This document shows positions 60,376-64,000 of a stretch of 64,000 nt of DNA, one piece after another (position 1 is the first letter of the stretch; each line of letters begins with the position of its first letter). Source of the DNA: Sinorhizobium psoraleae. GTDB lineage: Bacteria > Pseudomonadota > Alphaproteobacteria > Rhizobiales > Rhizobiaceae. The position numbers and the translations under genes are program-made. Where the stretch lies: the NCBI RefSeq assembly GCF_013283645.1, contig NZ_JABEKV010000001.1:1644246-1708245 (forward strand), read 5' to 3'. The notes under the pieces are model-generated. The model was not told where the DNA came from. It saw only the letters and a program-made list of their open reading frames with translations, and ran no database searches.

Positions 60376-60897
60376 ATGACGAACTATCAAGGAAAATGCG
60401 GGGTGCGGATTGCCCTCGCGCTCGGCGCGGCGACCATCCTCTTCTCCTCTGGAGGGGTTGCGAGCGCCGAAAACCTCGTCAACACCGGCTATTTCGGCGA
60501 CGTCGCCATCAAGGGTTACGACCCGGTCGCCTATTTCACAGAGAACAAGGCGGTCGAGGGATCGCCGCAATATTCGCACCGCTGGCTTGGCGCGACCTGG
60601 CATTTCGCCAGCGCCGAACATCGCGACCTTTTCATGCGCGAGCCCTCGAAATACGCCCCGCAATATGGCGGCTATTGCGCCGATGGCGTCTCCTTCGGGA
60701 CGGTCACCACCAATATCGACCCGAAGGCGTGGCGCATCATCGACGGCAAGCTCTACATCAGCTACGACCCGGGTGCGGCCGACGGCTTTGAAAAGAACCC
60801 GAGCAAGGTCGTCGACTCGCAGAAACACTGGTCCGAGGTGCAGCAGACGCTGGTCAGCGAAAAGCTGCAGACGAACTGGCAGGCCAGCGCCAAGTGA
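60376..60897 (+). CDS. Secreted YHS-domain protein
   Basis: 173 residues from ATG 60376, 44 bp after the ankyrin gene. Signal sequence VRIALALGAATILFSSGGVA cut near SAE. The YHS domain reads AIKGYDPVAYFTENKAVEGS PQYSHRW, then WHFASAEHRDLFMREPSKYA and PQYGGYCADGVS, with a Cys and His that could bind metal. YHS domains occur in copper-handling ATPases and in secreted rhizobial proteins of unknown role. It may be co-transcribed with the ankyrin gene as a periplasmic pair. Confidence 0.9.
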   Translation: MTNYQGKCGVRIALALGAATILFSSGGVASAENLVNTGYFGDVAIKGYDPVAYFTENKAVEGSPQYSHRWLGATWHFASAEHRDLFMREPSKYAPQYGGYCADGVSFGTVTTNIDPKAWRIIDGKLYISYDPGAADGFEKNPSKVVDSQKHWSEVQQTLVSEKLQTNWQASAK

Positions 60898-60959
60898 GGC
60901 GCCACGAAGCGCGAAAGCGCTGCGCCGCGCCGATCGCGCTACGGCAAGGCTTCTCCTAT

Positions 60960-61075
60960 CCTCATTCCTGTGCCCTGTCACAGGAATCCAGCCAGCCCAA
61001 GTCCTTGGGCTGAAAGGCTCTTCCGCGCCGCAGACGCGGCGCTGCTGGATCCCTGTGACAAGCACAGGGATGAGG
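60960..61075. repeat. Two RIME-like elements back to back
   Basis: 60960-61022 is an inverted copy with CATTCCTGTG...CACAGGAATCC and AGCCCAAG-TC-CTTGGGCT. 61023-61075 is a forward half copy with GCGCCGC-AGAC-GCGGCGC and ATCCCTGTG-ACAAG-CACAGGGAT. The converging orientation gives a four-hairpin block between convergent genes. Confidence 0.85.
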
Positions 61076-61178
61076 GCGACACACGCGTCAGCCGACCCCA
61101 TTACCTTACTGTCGTGTACTGTGGCGTCTGAAAGCGGCCGCGACACACTCTGTGCGCGGCCGAGCGAGTTCGCTATCC

Positions 61179-62417
61179 TCACGCGGGCAAAGGCGCCGGC
61201 TCGGCCTTTGCCTTGGGGAAGGGCCTGAAGGTCAATGCGATCAGGAAGGCGCCGATTCCGATGCCCCAGGCGCCGATATAGAGCCAACCGTAACTGGCGA
61301 AGGTGTCGTAGATCAGGCCTCCCGCCAAGGGACCGGTCGCCATGCCGAGACTGCCGGCCATTGCCGTTCCGCCGATGACGGTGCCCATCATGCGCAGTGG
61401 AAAGTTCTCGCGCGCAATCACGGCGTACAGCGGCATGACGCCGGCGTAGATGAAGCCGAACACCGCCGCCACGGCATAAAACGCGCCAAGGTCGCGCACG
61501 AAGAAATAGGCCAAGGCGCCGAACGCCTGCAGCAGCAGCCCCGAGACCAGAACGCGTTTGGCGCCGAACCGGTCTCCGAAAAGACCGAAGGCGACGCGGC
61601 CGCCCATGCCCGCCAGGCCCTCCACGCTGTAGATCGAGACCGCCGCGATCATCGGAATGCCGCAGCTTATCGCGTAGCTCACCGTATGGAAAATCGGGCC
61701 AGAGTGCGTGGCGCAGCAGAAGAAGTTCGTCAGAAACAGGATGATGAACTGCGGCGACCTCATCGCCTGTCCGACGGACATGGCGGATTGCTGCTCTCCA
61801 TCCGGAGAAGCGACGGCGTTTGGACCTTCGAGAGCGGGCGGGCGGCGTACGAGCAGCGCGACCGGGATCATCACGGCTCCGGCGAGGGCGGCGATGATCA
61901 GGAGCGACGTTCTCCAATCATAGATGGTGACGAGCCAGGCGGCGAAGGGAGACATGGTCATGGGCGCCATGCCCATGCCGGCCGATACGAGTGAGACGGC
62001 AAGGCTGCGGTGCGTGTCGAACCAGCCGGTCACGCAGGCCATCATCGGGGCAAAGATCGCCGCGGTCGCGCCACCGACAGCCAACCCGAAGACGAGTTGA
62101 AACTCGATAAGGGAGGTCGCCTGGCTTGCCAGAGCCAGCGCTGCGGCCAAGACAGCCGAGCCGATCGACACGACCACGCGAGGCCCCCAGCGGTCCGACA
62201 GAGTACCCCAGATCATGCTTGCCAGGGCCATGGCGACAAACCCGATGGTCATGGCACTGGATACGCCCGTGACCGACCATCCGGTATCCCGGGAGATGGG
62301 CACGAGAAAAACCGGCAGTGAAAACATGGCGCCTATTGCGATGCAGCCCAACAGGCCACCGGCGGCAACAATCACCCAGCGATATGAACTTTGTGTCTGA
62401 AACTCAGCGTGCGACAT
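61179..62417 (-). CDS. MFS transporter
   Basis: 412 residues from ATG 62417, 12 predicted spans. Motif A is visible as WGTLSDRWGPRVVVSIGS between spans 2 and 3, and a related FGLFGDRFGAKRVLVSGLLL between 8 and 9. The large loop after span 6 contains ALLVRRPPALEGPNAVASPD. The pattern CATHSGPIFHTVSYAISCGI fits a monocarboxylate/oxalate-formate antiporter-like family. It moves a small organic anion or drug with a proton or counter-ion; substrate unknown. Confidence 0.9.
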   Translation of the reverse strand: MSHAEFQTQSSYRWVIVAAGGLLGCIAIGAMFSLPVFLVPISRDTGWSVTGVSSAMTIGFVAMALASMIWGTLSDRWGPRVVVSIGSAVLAAALALASQATSLIEFQLVFGLAVGGATAAIFAPMMACVTGWFDTHRSLAVSLVSAGMGMAPMTMSPFAAWLVTIYDWRTSLLIIAALAGAVMIPVALLVRRPPALEGPNAVASPDGEQQSAMSVGQAMRSPQFIILFLTNFFCCATHSGPIFHTVSYAISCGIPMIAAVSIYSVEGLAGMGGRVAFGLFGDRFGAKRVLVSGLLLQAFGALAYFFVRDLGAFYAVAAVFGFIYAGVMPLYAVIARENFPLRMMGTVIGGTAMAGSLGMATGPLAGGLIYDTFASYGWLYIGAWGIGIGAFLIALTFRPFPKAKAEPAPLPA

Positions 62418-62507
62418 GAGACTACCTCGTGGCAAAATTGGCGGCGACGTTCCTCCAAGACGAACGAGCCGCGTGCAAAACGACACGCCTGCCGAAAAAT
62501 CTTGCAC

Positions 62508-62560
62508 GACAGCGCCGCGCGGCTTTTGAGACGCGCAGAAATCGCTGTGGCACTTTGAAA
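62508..62560 (-). repeat. CTACAGCG-type palindrome, inverted and diverged
   Basis: CGACAGCGCCGCGCGGCTTT, TGAGACGCGCAGAAATCGCT and GTGGCACTTTGAAA follow the 54231-54290 copy position by position. It lies upstream of the MFS gene. Confidence 0.7.
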
Positions 62561-62655
62561 GGGACTGCGGCTTTCACCATGGCCGCGGCTTGCCGCGACC
62601 GGGGATCGTTATCTGCGCCCGGAGCGGGTGCGGGCTCGGGGCGGATCGCCAAACC

Positions 62656-63288
62656 CTACCTCGGGCGACGGACGGCTCTCACCTTGCCGGCGCTTCCGCC
62701 GCCGCAGAAGAAGCGGTCGCCGCCATCGGACTCGAGCCCAGACACGCCCATGCCAGGCGGCATATCGACCCTCTCCAGGATGTCTCCCGTTTCGGGGTCG
62801 ATGCGCCTGACATCGCTCTCGTCGCCTTCCCAGGTGCCGTGCCAGAGTTCGCCGTCGATCCAGGTGACGCCGGTGACGACGCGGTTGGACTCGATGGTGC
62901 GGAGGACCTTGCCCGTTTCGGGATCGACCTGATGGATCTTGCGGTCTCGGTACTGGCCGACCCAGAGCGTGCCTTCGGCCCAGGCGAGGCCCGAGTCGCC
63001 GCCGTTGCCGGGCGCAGGGATGGTGGCGAGCACGCGGCCGGTCTTCGGGTCGATCTTCTGGATGCGATCCTCGGCGATCTGGAACAGGTGCCGCCCGTCG
63101 AAGGCCGTTCCCGCATGCGCGGCGACGTCGATCGAGCGCGTGAGTTCCCCGTTCGCCGGATCGAAGGCGTTCAACTTGTCTCCGGATGCAAACCAAACCC
63201 GGCTGCCGTCGAAGGTGACGCCATGCACGTTGTCGGCTCCGGGGAAGGGGCCGTATTCACAGAGAATTTCGGCGGCAGATCGTTTCAT
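62656..63288 (-). CDS. Beta-propeller protein (SMP-30/PQQ-like repeats)
   Basis: 210 residues from ATG 63288, preceded by AGGAGGAAAAG. Five YVTN-type blades of about 40 residues: NVHGVTFDGSRVWFASGDKL, GTAFDGRHLFQIAEDRIQKI, DSGLAWAEGTLWVGQYRDRK, VTGVTWIDGELWHGTWEGDE and MGVSGLESDGGDRFFCGGGS, each with a DP.TG turn (IDPKTGRVLATI, VDPETGKVLRTI). No signal peptide, so cytoplasmic. Could be a lactonase-like or glutamine-cyclotransferase-like propeller; no catalytic residues assigned. Confidence 0.82.
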   Translation of the reverse strand: MKRSAAEILCEYGPFPGADNVHGVTFDGSRVWFASGDKLNAFDPANGELTRSIDVAAHAGTAFDGRHLFQIAEDRIQKIDPKTGRVLATIPAPGNGGDSGLAWAEGTLWVGQYRDRKIHQVDPETGKVLRTIESNRVVTGVTWIDGELWHGTWEGDESDVRRIDPETGDILERVDMPPGMGVSGLESDGGDRFFCGGGSAGKVRAVRRPR

Positions 63289-63392
63289 GCTTTTCCTCCT
63301 GAGACATGATTTTCTGCAGCGCGGCACAAAGCTCGCCGCAGCATCTGGCTTGCTGCAATGCGCCTATCGATCGGCAGACCAGCACCGCATTC

Positions 63393-63764
63393 TTATTCCA
63401 CGATTTTCCAATAGGAGTCCTTGCGGATCACCTTACCGTTGCGAAACGTGTAGAAGTCACAACCCCGGACCTCCGTTCTCATCCCGTCGCGGGTCGTGCC
63501 CGTGAGGGTCCATTTCGAGATGCCGGTGTCGGTAGCCGAGTCCACAAAATGCTCATCGTTGCCGTAGTGGACATCGGGCAGGCCTTCAAAGCGTGTTGCC
63601 AGCGCTTCACGTACGTTCTCCTTGCCCTCGAAGCGAGAGCCCCAGGGCTTGCTTCCCCTCGGCATCTCCAGGACGCAATCGTCAGAAAAGCACGCCATGA
63701 TGCGATCGAGATCGTGCGCATTGAAGGCCTCGCATAGCTCCTCCAGTGTTGATCGAATGTCCAT
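63393..63764 (-). CDS. NTF2-fold (SnoaL-like) protein
   Basis: 123 residues. IRSTLEELCEAFNAHDLDRI, ACFSDDCVLEMPRGSKPW, REALATRFEGLPDVHYGNDE and SKWTLTGTTRDGMRTEVRGC DFY define a complete NTF2/SnoaL domain, similar to steroid isomerase-like or limonene-epoxide-hydrolase-like proteins. Function not assignable. It lies just upstream of the propeller gene on the same strand, 104 bp apart; they may share a transcript. Confidence 0.85.
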   Translation of the reverse strand: MDIRSTLEELCEAFNAHDLDRIMACFSDDCVLEMPRGSKPWGSRFEGKENVREALATRFEGLPDVHYGNDEHFVDSATDTGISKWTLTGTTRDGMRTEVRGCDFYTFRNGKVIRKDSYWKIVE

Positions 63765-63811
63765 CGCCCCAGCCTCCGTCCGGTCGGTCGATCTTGAACA
63801 TGCAGCACCGT

Positions 63812-63834
63812 CGCAGCGCGCCAGCCGCGCTGCG
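63812..63834. terminator. Hairpin downstream of the partial right-edge gene
   Basis: CGCAGCGCG-CCAGC-CGCGCTGCG, perfect 9-bp stem, 51 bp after the stop of the minus-strand gene at 63885. No T-run on either side, so its role as terminator is uncertain. Confidence 0.4.
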
Positions 63835-63884
63835 AACTATCTGCCTTTATCCAGGTCGCATCAATCCGGTTGTGATCCTGAACC

Positions 63885-64000
63885 CTAGTCGCTCGGCAGC
63901 GGGCCGGGGAGTAACAAGATTGTCGGGAAACCGGTGAGCGGCGGGGTCATCCAGCGGCGCGCCGGTCCGCGGCCGAAGGATTGCACCTTGCCGGCCTCCG
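63885..64000 (-). CDS. C-terminal end of an unidentified protein (partial)
   Basis: The minus strand from the window edge reads 37 codons without interruption, EAGKVQSFGRGPARRWMTPP then LTGFPTILLLPGPLPSD, and stops with TAG at 63887-63885. The sequence looks protein-like and uses typical codons, but is too short for me to name. Its start is outside the window. Confidence 0.6.
   Translation of the reverse strand, partial: EAGKVQSFGRGPARRWMTPPLTGFPTILLLPGPLPSD

Noticed and set aside
63309-63361. Possible further copy of the CTACAGCG palindrome
   Set aside because: CTGCAGCGCG and GCTGCAATGC are present but the core arms do not match the family.
63306-63737. Plus-strand frame opposite the right-hand NTF2-like gene
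   Set aside because: Shadow; the minus strand has a complete recognisable domain.

Overview
The window reads as chromosomal DNA of an alphaproteobacterium of the Rhizobiaceae, most likely Sinorhizobium/Ensifer. The grounds are high GC with strong third-position bias, a short second FtsZ (FtsZ2) without the usual C-terminal tail, many copies of RIME-like intergenic palindromes, paralogous adenylate-cyclase/TolB/TPR proteins, and a cspA-rpsU neighbourhood. No rRNA, tRNA, CRISPR array, complete insertion sequence or prophage was seen.

Layout. 1-3.6 kb: MacA/MacB-type efflux genes (macB runs off the left edge; macA is frameshifted by an exact 55-bp tandem duplication) downstream of a MerR-type regulator carrying a C-terminal beta-rich domain. 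3.8-5.6 kb: a TetR regulator with a perfect palindrome in its promoter, then ilvC and a terminator. 5.6-13 kb: a DUF1062 zinc-ribbon protein, a small secreted protein, a D-2-hydroxyacid dehydrogenase, a betaine-type binding protein overlapping an L,D-transpeptidase, a lipoprotein, an alpha/beta hydrolase, a nitrilase-fold protein and a 33-aa membrane peptide in an AT-rich pocket. 13.3-20 kb: amino-acid enzymes (methyltransferase, threonine dehydratase-like, aminotransferase), an NTF2-fold protein and an AT3-SGNH acyltransferase. 20.2-24.1 kb: a second three-gene efflux operon divergent from its TetR regulator across a near-perfect 23-bp palindrome. 24.2-25.3 kb: a RES/Xre toxin-antitoxin pair. 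25.5-35.8 kb: nucleotide signalling (class III cyclase, CSS-EAL phosphodiesterase, degenerate GGDEF protein) mixed with an aldo/keto reductase, GST, TetR/SDR pair, methyltransferase and VOC protein. 36.3-40.1 kb: rpsU, a hypothetical gene, cspA, LysR/DUF924 divergent pair and NUDIX.

40.1-42.7 kb is a low-GC islet with two same-strand genes unlike their surroundings: a trypsin-like protease and an ApeA-like protein ending in a HEPN R-X4-H motif, with an 8-bp-arm palindrome just upstream. It is the best candidate for an under-described defence module. 42.9-46.9 kb: a complete iron-type ABC importer with a fused double permease. 47-50 kb: a GST, a HAD phosphatase fused to a P-loop ATPase, and a duplicated GST tail. 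51.2-54.2 kb: ftsZ2 convergent with a second cyclase/TPR protein. 54.4-60.9 kb: a lipoprotein sugar dehydrogenase divergent from a Tat-exported TRAP transporter operon, followed by ankyrin and YHS secreted proteins. 61-64 kb: MFS transporter, beta-propeller protein, NTF2-like protein and the 3' end of another gene at the right edge.

Intergenic regions carry at least four families of short palindromic repeats, catalogued individually. Family assignments are from reading motifs and translations by eye; no database search was run.
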